From Eunapius fragilis (Eukaryota > Porifera > Demospongiae > Spongillida > Spongillidae), in contig OY811979.1 in NCBI GenBank assembly GCA_963681505.1, forward strand, positions 9,337,215-9,401,214: a stretch of 64,000 nucleotides of DNA, in the 5' to 3' direction. How positions within the stretch are numbered: the first letter of the stretch is position 1; each line of letters starts with the position of its first letter. The notes below the pieces were generated by a model, which made no database searches, had not been told where the DNA came from, and saw nothing but the letters and a program-made list of their open reading frames with translations. The position numbers and the translations under genes are program-made. Shown in pieces: positions 1 to 11,358 of this stretch.

Positions 1-890
1 AACTTGAGAAGGCATGTTTCTTTACCTTGTGACATTCAAGACTTCAATTCAAGCCTACAATTCTGCCCCCTTTTTTGGTCAACGTAGGTGTGATACACGT
101 GTGCAAAGATAGGGCGCGCTAAAATTGCTCAAGTCTATGGCGCACGTGATTCGTTTCCAATCCCTCTACATATTATCTCTGGAATTGGCAACGCATTGTA
201 TTCTACTATTACTTCAGCTGATTGCTCCCATATGTAACATGGTAACTGCTTCTAGGTTTGTCGATTTCACTGTTATGCACCTGTCAATGGTAATTGCAAA
301 CCCCGCCCCCCGGAACATATGGGGGATTAGTGGGGGATTTGACAGGCTAATCAGATTATTGCAGTACGCATTTGACCGTACGCGGGGATTTTACTTTGAC
401 CGAATTTTAATCGTAAATCAACGTGTTTGTAACCTCCCCCTATCGGCGTGTTTTGCAGCTCAAAACTTGTGACGACCTTGGTAGAACACATTCACAGTGC
501 TAAGGTACGCAACATCATACCTAGCCTGTGCTGTACCGGAAACAAGAACATGCGCTTTATATAAAGACATATAAACCCTAACAGCTTGCATATAATGAAA
601 AGGAAACAATTAGAAGCCTAATGGTAAGTTTTTTGACAAGATATGAGTATTTGCCACCCCTGGCGACTACTACTTATGGACCGAAATTATGATTGGAGTG
701 TTCGCCACCCCCTCTAAATCCCGACCCAGTAAGGTTCATCAAAAATGAAACAAAGTACATTGTACACCTATCACTGCTCTTTTCTAATGGCTAGATTGTA
801 AGTGTACGTACATAGCAGACATTGACTTGCACCAATCGAACCGCACCATTTTCGCCGATAAGAGGTAGCTATGTTCACGTATTATTATTA
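1..890. other. intergenic, no gene recognised
   Basis: The open frame at 125-472 has no recognisable domain and no splice context, so I do not call it. Around 283-345 is a short repeat (TCAATGGTAA, a C-rich run, then ACATATGGGGGATT) that recurs at 5591-5680. Nothing else stands out. Confidence 0.5.
283..345 (+). repeat. dispersed repeat R1, copy 1
   Basis: Shares GCACCT-TCAATGGTAA-TGCAA, a C-rich run and ACATATGGGGGATT with 5591-5680. Here the C-run is short (CCCCGCCCCCC); in the other copy it is about 32 C. No terminal repeats or target duplications were found, so the class is unknown. Confidence 0.55.
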
Positions 891-1150
891 ATTGGGACAG
901 TGTCCAGCTAAATCACCCTTATGGTACTTTTTCAAAATTTCCAGAACACTTGCAAAAGAAAAGTAACGCTCGCATTGAAATGTATGGCTAATTATAAATT
1001 CAGTGCCTAATAACTTTGTGATGGATAGTCCGATTTAGGATGCGTAAGGCCCATTTGACAGAAGCTCATGGGTGTTCAAGGAAAATAAAAAAATTTGAAA
1101 ACTTGAAAAACTAGCTAGAAGGGTGAGATTCTGCTGGACACTGTCCCAAT
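891..1150. mobile_element. MITE with TA target duplication (Tc1/mariner-like), copy 1
   Basis: A 260-bp element without coding capacity. Its ends are perfect inverted repeats: ATTGGGACAGTGTCCAGC at the left and its reverse complement at the right. TA lies at 889-890 and 1151-1152. A diverged copy lies at 38950-39203, alike through most of the interior (AAGAAAAGTAACGCT, TGAAATGTATGGCTAATTA, ATTTGAAAACTTGAAAAACT). TA duplication plus short perfect inverted repeats fits a non-autonomous Tc1/mariner derivative; the parent family is unknown. Confidence 0.85.
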
Positions 1151-1326
1151 TATTAATAAATAATTTTGCAAGAACCGAAATAATAGAACTTCAGTTGTGG
1201 GCCGTAAACACACACTCCTTGTACTACTTTTTCATTTTTTGCCGTAATGTGCAAACGTTAAGCCCTAGCGCCGCGTTTGAAGTAAAGGGTGGCGAACACT
1301 TCCCCCTGACGGAATTACCCTATATC

Positions 1327-1652
1327 TAGTCTCGTACCCAGACGTATATAAAAACTATACGTCTTGGCGAAAATAGGTAGAATTTCGTGGGCATTAGCGA
1401 CAGAATTCTGTCGCTACCAATCAGATGCGGGCAGTCATGTGACACACCCACAGTCATGTGATAAGGTAAACAAATGGTGTCATAATTACATTCCGTTTGG
1501 ATATTAGCTTGCCTTCTGGTCATTCTGACGCTGCTATAGAAACCGCCTTGTCAAACGCTGTTAATTACGCTCCAATGTGCCACGAAATTGAAATTCTCCC
1601 TATTTTCGCCAGACGTATAAAACGTCCATTTATACGTCTGGGTACGAGACCA
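1327..1652. mobile_element. MITE with ~65-bp inverted repeats and 9-bp target duplication (Mutator-like)
   Basis: A 326-bp element ending in inverted repeats of about 65 bp (GTCTCGTACCCAGACGTATA at the left, reverse complement at the right). The arms also contain a second internal inversion of the TATACGTCTGG type. It is flanked by a perfect 9-bp direct repeat CCCTATATC at 1318-1326 and 1653-1661. Nine-base duplications with long inverted ends are typical of Mutator/MULE elements. Frames inside it are chance reads. The exact duplication suggests a fairly young insertion. Confidence 0.85.
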
Positions 1653-1661
1653 CCCTATATC

Positions 1662-3700
1662 AACTTCAAGCGTGAGAGAAACCTCAAATGCATGGAGTCT
1701 CACGCCGAAAGCGTGAGGGTTGGCATGTCTGCAGACTGCCGCTCCACAAAAAATGTCTCTCCTCCCACCATAGACTTTAGTCAAAGATTCACATTGAAAA
1801 ACTCAGTGGGTGAAGGGAGCCATGGTAACAAGCGCCACTCGTTAAACTATTTTACTACTTAATTGTTAGTTCGTACTATTATTGTAAACACTAACATACT
1901 GACTGGACTTACGTGCCTAGCTGTTTCTTTTGTGACACGTGTAGCTAGGTTGTTATAAATTGCGGTGTCACGTGCGGTAGAAAAATATATTTATTCAGTG
2001 ATAAGATTATACGACTGATCAGAGAACATTTTCCTTAGCGAAGATCTGGATGGATGACTCTGCCATTTCTCCTTTAAACTGTCAGAATGACGTTTCTACG
2101 GTCGAACGTATCGCTTTAATTAAGGTAGATGGTATTCTATTATAAGCGCACCTGGATAATTTCTTTGTAGAAACGGAGCCGTGTTTATATGTCCTAGGTG
2201 GATTTTGTCATTGGTGGAATTTTTCCTCGGGAGTATTATGTTTAGCACAACACACTTGAGTGCATTAGTGATCAAGTGTGTTTAGAGCAGTTTTTTATTT
2301 GGTCAGTGCTAAGCAATGCTCCTTGTACCTGTCATTCCCTCCCTCTCTCCTCTCCTCCCACCTATCCTCCTTCCCTTCCTCCCTTTTCCTTCCCCCTCTT
2401 CCTCTTCCTGCATGAACTAGAACCACAACTCCTTCAAGGTACTAGCTGAGACTTACAGGAGGATAGAAAAGGGTGTGTGTACCCCCATATGGAAGTCAGC
2501 CAATATCTTTTGTTGGAGCAGGCCAAGGCCGTCAATTGAGACCGACCTCAACTGTTTCCTTTGGAATCTGTCCATCTATATTGTAGCTCCAGTTCATGCA
2601 GTTTGAAGGCAAGGTGTGTGTTTATAGTTGTGTGTGTGTGTGTGTGTGTGTGCGTGTGTATGTGTGTGTGTGTGTGTTTTAAATGCATGTGATGGTTGCA
2701 TTATTAAGATCTCCAGGTATGAACGTTATTGTTGTATAAATTTGTTATACACATGTATGTCACGGGACTTGTGATATATATATAATATATAAAGTAATGT
2801 ATGTACATGTTCCTATATGTGTGCAAAAATGTGTGGTGTTGGGTGGCTTCACATCTTTGTGAGTCCGTTTTTTGTGTGCATATTTGTGATTAGTGGATAA
2901 CAGTAAGGAAATATAAGTTAGCAAAATAGTGTACTAGTTCGAAGCTTTCTCCCATAGAGCACAAGCCTTTGCAACCTTGCTCTACAGAAACACTGAGGAC
3001 TGCTCAAGCCACCTGTTAATTTGTTGAATTTGTTAACAGTTTACGGGCCAGCAAAACGAAAAAGACATTTGAACGTATCATTGTGACGCCATGTGCATTT
3101 TAGCACTAGATAGAGGAACGTTGCATGCAGTTAATTAACTTATACAACACTTCCTATAAAGCCAGGGGACTGTTATAGAAGGTCAGTTTTCCAATCTGGC
3201 CCAAATAGCAACATGCCACATTCATGCATGTGAGTACCCGCATATTGGTGTCTGTATGCTCGCAAAATCAATTACGCTGCATGTATCTGTTAAATTATTC
3301 CCACCCGACTCAGACATACAATTCTCACAGTCCAATATTTATGTACAGTGACAGTCGCGTGTGTTAGCGAGCAATGGCCAAGGTTTCATTTTATGCTGTT
3401 TGTACATCCAGCATCCACTGGAAAATATAATCACAGTCGTCGGCAATGATGTTAATTAAACCAGATGTTTGTATGATCAAAAATCTAATTAATATTAATA
3501 AATACTACCTTGTCATTCTTCAGCAAATGCAGATGTGTTGCGCTTCTGGCCAGTGCTGCTTCTGTTTTCTTCTATTTTATACTGCGTTTCTATATAGTAT
3601 GCATGGTTGCAAAATCATCACCATATTGTGTCATAAAACCTACGGAAAGAGTTGTCCAAACTTCTTTGGTTGAATGTAAAAACAAGGTATCAAATCTTTT
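1662..3700. other. non-coding stretch with a TG microsatellite and pyrimidine tract
   Basis: No convincing gene. It holds a C/T-rich tract around 2335-2410 and a (TG)n microsatellite at about 2628-2677. A possible first exon (ATG near 2050 followed by AAG|GTAGAT) has no supporting downstream exon. Confidence 0.5.
2628..2677 (+). repeat. (TG)n microsatellite
   Basis: About 25 TG units with a few interruptions (TGCG, TATG). Confidence 0.95.
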
Positions 3701-3726
3701 GTGTCAGCTGGAGCTAAGAGGGGAAT

Positions 3727-4854
3727 AGGGTACCTGTATCATCAGTCAGCTCCTCATTCTCTTTGTCCACTTCAGAAGATTCCTTTTCCTCACCCTCATT
3801 TTCTTCTTGCTCTTTTTCATCATCTTTTATCATGAGCGGGTAAGTTCATATTCAATCCTAAAATTGACATACTCGGCAACGCTTCATTACTATCGCTTAA
3901 AGTGGCCAGCACACTATCCATTTGCTTCCACCTCCCTGCAATAAGAACAGTAATCACACCTTTTTAAGCATTTACATTAACCTGACCAAGTGCCGTGATT
4001 GTTGCTGTGTAATTCTAGTACGGTGATATTGAACTCCATTGAGCTGTTGAAACTGGATGGACCTGTGTACGAAAACTTGGCCTTGCATCAGTATTGACCA
4101 GCATGTGAGGTAAGGAGAGGCGCAAACGTCATGGTGAGGGCATACGAATTACCAGACGCCTACTTCACAGTGGTGACTTTTGAGGTGTTAACCACCTCAG
4201 ACCCGCTGCTGGTCCAAACCAGTGCCAGCGTGAGGTTAAAGGTGGCCCCAACCCCTGCAGTGGCAGAGACGTTGCAGGTGGCTGTGTATGTGTGACCTTC
4301 CACAGGGTCCCCTGATGTGGTGACCTGCAGTCCAGCAGTGTTGAAGGAAGTTAAAGTAAGGCAATGAGTGGGCCAAGAATGCAGCACATGAAGGGGTCCC
4401 CCAGGAAAAACTATATAACATTTTTCACCCTGCTTACCACAAAGGCTGTACAGACAGGCGGGCTTATCACCTGGGCACTGGGAACACAATGGTCCCTTCT
4501 CGTACGGCTTAAGGTTGGTAGCTCTAAAGGGCAAAACATTCCATCACACACACACACACGCACGCAGAATTTGCAGTAGCAAACTTACGCTGTAGCGTAG
4601 TTGCACACTAAGAAATAGACAGTGTGCAGCAACAAACCCGATGATAGAAAGAAATTGTTGCAGACAGTTGCACCGGAGAAAAGAAAGAGGGGGGGGGGGG
4701 AGAGGGAGAGAGAGATTCAACCTAAGCCTGTTATCTATATATGCCATCCCATGACTTTGTACCATCATAGCCATGTTTGCCGCTGTAGGGTTCGCACCAT
4801 GCCGGAAGTAGTTGTACGAATCCAATACCTCCTGCTTAGATAACTGTGCTAGCA
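3727..4854 (-). pseudogene. CAP (SCP/TAPS) plus Ig-like receptor gene remnant
   Basis: Three minus-strand exons are readable. 4854-4763 encodes the first helix of a CAP domain (LSKQEVLDSYNYFRHG, NPTAANMAMM). 4523-4438 encodes the cysteine-rich segment that ends CAP domains (YEKGPLCSQCPG, CLYSLC) and closes on a GTAAGC donor. 4324-4022 encodes an Ig-like domain (DPVEGHTYTATCNVSA, then HAGQY, CKAKFSYTGPSS). Only about 240 bp separate the first two exons, so the middle of the CAP fold, roughly 100 residues including its conserved histidine motifs, is absent. The Ig exon carries two in-frame stops, one replacing the residue between Y and C of the YxC motif. An acidic stretch (KDDEKEQEENEGEEKES) at about 3838-3740 could be a tail exon. 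As a host-type gene it looks dead or badly damaged; the family is extracellular or receptor-like. Confidence 0.65.
4684..4715 (+). repeat. G-run and GA-rich simple repeat
   Basis: A G homopolymer of about 12 followed by GAGAGAG. It lies in the intron of the CAP/Ig remnant. Confidence 0.9.
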
Positions 4855-4869
4855 CTGCAGACACTATCG

Positions 4870-5615
4870 TAGTATTTGTAATATATCTGCAGTTTTAGAG
4901 AGGTACAGAATTCTTATTAGGCTCCATAGCTGCTCTATTCGTATAAAAGTAAAAAATTTCAAATTGCAATACGAATCACGTGAGTAATATTATTTGGCCG
5001 GATACCCGCTTACCGACTAACTAAGTGTCTCTGTGCTTTGATTGAACTCCTTCAGTGGTGCGTGGTTAGGAACCTTATGTCTTACACTCCTTTGATCTCT
5101 GTTCGGTTTGCAGGATATTATATACGGGCCTAATTTAGAGTTCGGTACAGAATTACTGCTTGGATTCCTATGTAGATACAAGCTACCAAGTGGCCCACTG
5201 CCGCAAGGCTTGGCTGTCGGTGTATGTGGGAGCGCGGAGCTTCAGTGATCGTCTTAACTATGGAAACCAGGTTAGTACAGACGATGAAGCGAGCATGCGT
5301 TGCCTCTAAAGGTTCTTTTCTTTGTTGATACGCATCCGATGGCCCTTATTTCATCAGCTTCTGTCAGTGAGTGTCCGTTCTATCGTTTTTGGCTGAAGAC
5401 GTGTAGTGCCGCATCTTCGAGTGTGCGTCATTTAAAATGGATTACCATACTCTACGCCGGTGTTCTAAACTCCACTGTTTGTTTGGTAAGTGCTCAGTTA
5501 ATATTTTAAAATTTATTAACATGCATTTACTATGAGGTATTTGGCTGCTTAAGCCCTCTGTACCACTATGCTGCTTGCCCTTCCAGTGCCTAATGCACCT
5601 ATCAATGGTAACTGC

Positions 5616-5653
<38 letters not shown>

Positions 5654-6926
5654 GGACATATGGGGGATTTGGCATTGATTAAATCAAATGCCCCACTGTT
5701 GGGGACTAATAACTGGTCAAATGACCCATGTTTGATACCTTGTGTAGCAAATGTGTCACCATCACCTGATAGGATAGTTGTGGTGATTGTACATGTAGGT
5801 TCACACGATTCGTTTTCAGTTTCTTCTTGATCTGGTGTGTCAACGTAGGTCAAGTTAATATAGATAGTCTCCTTCATCACTGTACAATTTCAATGCAGAT
5901 ATATAGGCAGCTCTTTCAATGTCTATATAGTGAAACTTGCTTCTTGAACTGGTTTTTCCAATGGCTTGTCGCTACCATTACTGCGTATCAGAGCACCGCC
6001 TGTCTGGTACTATAGACCATGCCACATTGTTCGCCTGGAGGGGGACGTACGTTCTTGTCCCCCCTCCCAGTGGATGGCCCAGAAATTTGTATGGGCATCT
6101 TGATAGAGGTAGTTTGTGTTTGTGTTAATGGTAAATGGTAAATTCATGCTTGTATATTTGTAGTAGCTTTGTGAGAACAGCCGCCGCCTGAAATAGTTAA
6201 TGAAAAGTCTGAAGGGCAAGACACTGTTCCCCCTTTAGAGATCTGGCTCGCCACGATCCTCATGGCCATCACCACTTCACGGTGAGAGGGTTGTATGCGC
6301 TCAAGGTGCTGCAAAATAGTTGTCACAAATTTTGTGACAACTGTCCCTGTTGTAATGATGAAATTATTGTTATTGATTGTCTTAAAGTTTGAAATGTTAC
6401 GTACTTGCGTTACGATAAGATGCAGGAGTGAAGCATAGACACTGTTCCTCTTGAGGCCGTGAAGAAGGAAGTATGTTAAAATTTGGTTTACACTAACTCT
6501 CATGCTGATGCCGGCCAGAGTATCACTCATCAGATGGTCATGGCGAAACCAGCTATTGCTGTACAACTTCTGGTCCTTCTTCGCGTCGTTGCTGTTCATA
6601 TCGTCCCTCCCAGCTGCCCTCTTATGTACTCGAAACGATATGTATACTGCAGTTAACGCGCACACAACATCATGCATGACTCAACTCTTTGGGTGCAACT
6701 CCTTGCATGGCCATTTATTGGCTCATGACGCTATAACAGTACTTCAGAGACTGAGATAAAGTCGGTGTATCAACAGAAGTGACGACGTGGTCGACTTAAA
6801 GCCACACCTGGGCTTAAACCCTTTGTTTACGCTCTGCACGCACATCTGTATAAACAACTTACCATATAACAGTTTGGCGGGTGCAACCTTGTGCTGAGAG
6901 GTGCTGCAATACCTGTAATTAATAGT
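4870..6926. other. intergenic, no gene recognised
   Basis: Open frames here (for example 6144-6677 minus and 5300-5509 plus) show no recognisable domain. The C-run repeat at 5591-5680 is described separately. A near-palindrome (AGTTGTCACAAA then TTTTGTGACAACT) lies around 6318-6343. Confidence 0.45.
5591..5680 (+). repeat. dispersed repeat R1, copy 2, with ~32-base C homopolymer
   Basis: Second copy of the repeat at 283-345: AATGCACCTATCAATGGTAA, then an uninterrupted C-run at about 5618-5649, then CCGGGACATATGGGGGATT. The expanded C-run is the main difference. Its length may be unreliable in sequencing. Confidence 0.6.
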
Positions 6927-9525
6927 CAGTGACAATTATAACTTTTGGTGGTGATCTGACAAATGTCTGACCACATGCCAATTTGATCGGACATTGTAAA
7001 TACTTGGGTGGACAGTGATACATGTTATGCTTTCAAGTGATAGATTAGATACACAGTTACAAGACATTAAGTAAACAGTACCCTTAATCAAAAAAATCAT
7101 CCCATATGTCAAGTGTTAAACTAAGAGGCTCTGATATGCTGTGATCAAGGCCTGCTTCAGAGGAGTCACCACTTGTACCCTGGGCATCTAATTGTTTTCT
7201 CGGCTGGTATTGTTGTCGTTCTTTTTGGTTGACCCTGCGACCACTGGAACTATCTTTCCACCAGATGTCTAATGCTGCATCTGCATTGAATAATTCCAAA
7301 GGTGGACCTTCAACGTTGATTTCAAAAAGATCATGCAATGTGGTGGTATGAAGGTTGGTTCTTCGATCTGTCTTTATGATCTTCAGCTTGGAAAACAGCT
7401 GTTCAACCCTACTAGTTGTAAATGGGAGACTAAAAATCAGATGGCACAAGCAGACAACGTTTTGCCAATTGCTGGAGTCTGGACATGTTTCAAGTTTATA
7501 CCAAATCTTACGATATGTTTCTGTGCCAATGGGAAGAAACATTCGTGCATACTCCACAGCCTCTTGTATTTCATCCTGAATCACTGCTACACACACCCCT
7601 TTAGCCTCTAGTGGAAAACGAAAGATAGAAATAATGTGTTCTACTGCTGCTTTTACCTAAGCCAAACTTTCATCATTCTCTATTCCATTACTGCTCTTCT
7701 GCTGCCAGTTCTGAGTATCTATAAAAACCAGAATTGACCTTAAGAGGGTAATATCGGACCATTCAAGACGCTGCTCAATACAATCTTCAAGCCTCTAGAG
7801 GTCAGCTAAAACGTGTGTTTTACACTGCTCAAGACTTCCTTCAAAGTTCTGTAAAATTATGCCTTGGTACTCCTTGTTACTATCACATCCTTCAACCTGC
7901 TCTTGACTAACTGCAATGTGGGCCACTCAGTAGGGTCTGTCTGTGCCAATGACCGTAGAGTGGTCAAAGATTTTACAATATTGCTGATTGCCATAACGAT
8001 GTCCACATCACTGTTTTGCAGAGTCAAGCTAAGAAGTGACACTGGTTTCAGAGCATCTGTATACATTGCACAGCCAATCAATGTCTTTGCTGCCTTCCAC
8101 TTCACTAGGTAGCCTTTCAGCTTGGCTCTATCAGTGGCCTTGATAGATTTGTCATCAATTAAAGCGTGCAGATGGACAATGTAGGCTCCATATCTGTCTA
8201 CTACACGTTGTAGAGCCTTCCTCTTGTGAGAAATCCACCTAGTTCCATGGCATCGAGTTGGAAGGTTACCTCCTTTAGGGAAATCAAAAACATGCTGAAG
8301 GTTCTCAACAATATTGGCAAGGTCAGTAGACTTTTTGGGCGATTTCTCATAAAGATAATAAAGATGAAGCAGCATTTCTTCAATGTACTTAAACAAAGGG
8401 CTACAAAATGCATCGTTGCAGGACAATTCTAAGCGATGCGCAAAACACCACGCCCAAAACAGCCATGGTAAAGCACGTTGTAATTGTCCCCTAACACCAT
8501 TGCAGTCAGATATGTTAACAGAGGCTCCATCTGAACTACCTCCAACTAATACAGGCATGTCTTTCACTAACCTGATCAAGTAGATCTGTCACACCAAGTG
8601 GTTGCAGGGCATGTTTAAGTGATCCTATTAGTCCAGTGGCATCTGCTCTGTTTGGACTATGGACAGACCAATATCTAGTGACTGAAGTAATTTCTCTTGT
8701 GTCGTCATTCTTGCAACTAGTCAATAGTACAACCATTTCATCTTCTACATTGCCAGCATCAGTTGAACCATCCATCATTATGCTATAAAAGAAACATTTT
8801 CGGATTGCAAGGCTTTTAAGAAACGCTTCACGCTGTGCTTGAGCTATATACCTAGTAAATGCCTTAGCAGAGTCAGGTGTGCTATACTCAAAACCCAAGT
8901 CAACATCATGTCGAGCTTCTAATTCCAGCAGCGATGGATATTTGGCAAAAGGAAGACTTTCCTTAGCCATAACAAAACAGAGGTCAAACTTCCGTCGCAT
9001 TCGTGAACGTGTTTTGTCATCCACTTGCCACAAAGACGCTACAATTGGAGAAACCATTGTGGCAGGCTGACCCTTCGCTTTGGCGTGGTCAGTTCGCAAC
9101 TGCATCATAGCTGCCCTGTGGACATCGCTAGAGGCATGATCGACGACGTTACTGACCTTTTGGTTGGTGGAGCCGGTTATCCATGTGGTGGTGAAATTCT
9201 TTAACGACTGGATGTTAGCTTCATACTTCTTGCAAACATCGCAATACAGATATTGCACTGTGCGCTTATGTGTGTCCAGGTGACAGCTAAGCCAAGTCAA
9301 CGTTTGATGCTCTTTGTCGAACTTGCGTTGCCAATTTTCGTAAGTGCTCTTCGATACCTGCCTCCTTTTAGATGCACTTCCACATTCATCTGCTTCTTGA
9401 TCTTCACTAAAACATGCGTCTCGTTTGCGGTCGGCCATTGTGTCCGATTAATTAACCAAATGATCGGACAATTAGCTAAAACGCCCCGCCAAATGTCCGA
9501 TGTCCGACCGTTATAATTGTCACTG
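6927..9525 (-). mobile_element. hAT-superfamily DNA transposon, full length but decayed
   Basis: Bounded by the inverted repeat CAGTGACAATTATAAC at 6927 and its reverse complement ending at 9525. CAGTG is the usual hAT terminus. Subterminal TCCGAC/ATGTCCGA motifs recur on both sides. The flanks share ATAGT (6922-6926 and 9526-9530), a 5-bp duplication rather than the usual 8 bp. The related short element at 15793-16316 also has a 5-bp duplication, so 5 bp is probably a property of this lineage. Confidence 0.88.
7084..9438 (-). pseudogene. hAT transposase (ZNF862/C17orf113-like), inactivated
   Basis: Reads on the minus strand from ATG at 9438 to the stop near 7084. The N-terminal third (about 9438-8570) begins with a basic region and a TTF/BED-like zinc finger (YCDVCKKYEA...DHASSDVHRAAMM). 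The catalytic core follows in another frame (8579-7857: SSDGASVNISDCNGV, FAHRLELSCNDAF, TRWISHKRKALQRV). The C-terminal hAT dimerisation region lies at 7596-7087 (FTTSRVEQLFSKLKIIKTDR). A frameshift lies near 8570-8580, where the two long frames overlap, and in-frame stops occur between about 7857 and 7600. In life it would cut and paste the element. No copy here could make an intact enzyme. Confidence 0.82.
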
Positions 9526-9530
9526 ATAGT

Positions 9531-9870
9531 CATCTCGTACTGTTAATGGGACTGACATAGTCGGTCCGATATCCCTATTTTTTTAATTATTCAAGTTTTG
9601 GAAACATTAATCATGAATTATATAATTTATTTAGTGAACTTTTTGAATTTTAATCTTGTGATCGTACTCTTCAGACGGAATTTTTTTTTCTTGAGTTTTC
9701 ATCAACCACATTCGCCGGGGGCAGCATCAAAGGTGCCGCCCTTTTGTGATCTCATATTCATAGTTTACGGTAAGGACTACCAGGGTATCTCATTCTATTT
9801 GCTCCCCTTACTTTCGTATCTCAGCGTCCAATTAGAATGTTCTTCAACATATCTCTCCGCTCTGAAGCAA
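9531..9870. other. no gene recognised
   Basis: AT-rich spacer between two hAT-derived segments; nothing else seen. Confidence 0.5.
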
Positions 9871-9874
9871 CCGA

Positions 9875-10090
9875 TCATTCTATTATGTACATGCAATGAT
9901 ATTTTGCACAGCTCAGATGCTTTTGAAGAACACTGTTCTCCTTTGCCATTAACTGAATGATAGCTACAAAATTTCCATGATTGATGTCGTCATTGCTAAA
10001 GTCAACATTGTGATCCCTGTGTCCTCGGAAGGGCAATGCTTGCTTGGCTAGGAATTCCATTGCAGAAGTGAACAGCCCATTGTATGTCAT
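9875..10090 (-). pseudogene. fragment of ZMYM1-like (DUF4371) hAT transposase
   Basis: The minus frame contains EFLAKQALPFRGHRDH and DINHGNFVAIIQLMAK. These closely follow the conserved start of the DUF4371 region of ZMYM1-like hAT transposases (FLAKQ-LPFRGH...GNF). Only about 60 residues are alignable, with no flanking zinc finger, core or dimerisation region, so this is an isolated remnant. It is unlike the transposase at 7084-9438 and comes from another hAT lineage. Confidence 0.65.
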
Positions 10091-10496
10091 TAATGTCTCA
10101 GCTAAGGTTCACAGGGCAACCTAGTTACTGTGTTATTAGTGAACGTCTAATGCTGTCCTTGCAGCATCCACGATAATAACCGTAGCCCTTCAGTTTGAGT
10201 ATACCAAATTGTAATTTTGGAACATGCAACCTTATCACAGAAGTAGCAGCCAGTCAATGCTAATCCTAGCTGGGTTGAGAAATAAAAGCAAAACCTAACC
10301 ATAACTAAAGCCTCCTGCAGCAGCCATCAATGTGGTTGCCAAAAATAAAGTTCCCACAAACACATCATCATTTTCTGCGGTGAGTTTGATATGAAACAAA
10401 CACCAAATATAATGTCTATAAAATATATAGACATGCAAGTATGTTTCTAATCATTTATCCACACACATTCAAATACAATGTACTACAAATGTACAC

Positions 10497-10806
10497 CTTC
10501 TTTGCACTTCCTGTTTCTTCTGAAGGTGTCATGAAAGCTTTGTGGTCAGGATCATTCTGTGGGGACGCATTAAAATAAGATCAATACCATTCACAAATTT
10601 CACTATACCTCACATCCACATATGAAGCAGCAATTCTTCCAACAGTATCCAGTACTCACCTCCACACCCTCTTCATGCCTTGGAATCGCTAATTCATAAT
10701 GAATCACTTCCCTACTCTCTCGTTTACATATAAATACCACCATCACCAAGACTAACATAACCACAACCACAACCATCACTACCATGATTGCTACAACAAA
10801 GCACTG
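10497..10806 (-). CDS. two exons of a single-pass membrane protein (TM plus cytoplasmic tail)
   Basis: Exon 10806-10660 (147 nt, phase 0; acceptor TTTTAAAG, donor GAG|GTGAGT) encodes a hydrophobic helix (VVAIMVVMVVVVVMLVLV) followed by a stop-transfer KRESRE and a polar tail with a tyrosine (VIHYELAIPRHEEGVE). Exon 10556-10497 (60 nt, phase 0) continues with NDPDHKAFMTPSEETGSAKK and a GTGTAC donor. This is the layout of a type I receptor membrane exon and start of its cytoplasmic domain. Its natural partners are the Ig-like and FN3 exons at 15.7-17 kb on the same strand, which would make an intron of about 5 kb holding a hAT copy. The link is inferred, and no catalytic cytoplasmic domain was found downstream. 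Confidence 0.5.
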
Positions 10807-11358
10807 CTTTAAAATAAGAAGCTGACAATAATGTGACTGTACCATAGTCAGTAGGAGATTCAGAAGAGGGAGGAACTTCTGTGTGAATAAACAAGTGTGT
10901 ATGTACATGTATACATTCAAGGCACTTTTAAGGTCCCAATCCCATTATGTAAATGTACATGTGCAGATATAAGCCTATAGGCATTTTGGAAACATTTTCA
11001 CCATTAAATGAGTTATCAGTAATATAATAAAGAGATCGGAAATGATTAATGTGTGCCATAGATTTTATCACAGCAATGCTATGTGGGGCTAATCGCTTCT
11101 TTATGTGCTGAAAAGGGTGGATAAATTTTGCAACATCACTCATGGTAAACATCAAAACAAAAATAGTCATATGGATTTTTGTGTCCATCAGGATTTACAG
11201 AGTACCAGATAAGCTTGAACACTAGTTTGACTACAACTCCATCAAGGCTTGACCTCCCAATTTTTTTCATGCAGCTTCAATAAATCAGACTCCACCTCCT
11301 CTGCTGGCTATGGAACGCCCAAATTGTCTTCCAATTTGGAGGATTGGTCTTGCATGTC

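Noticed and set aside
2050-2126. Possible first exon (ATG ... ATTAAG|GTAGAT)
   Set aside because: No matching downstream exon or domain; too little evidence.
6144-6677. 177-codon minus frame
   Set aside because: No recognisable motif, no splice signals and no homologous copy in the window; probably chance.
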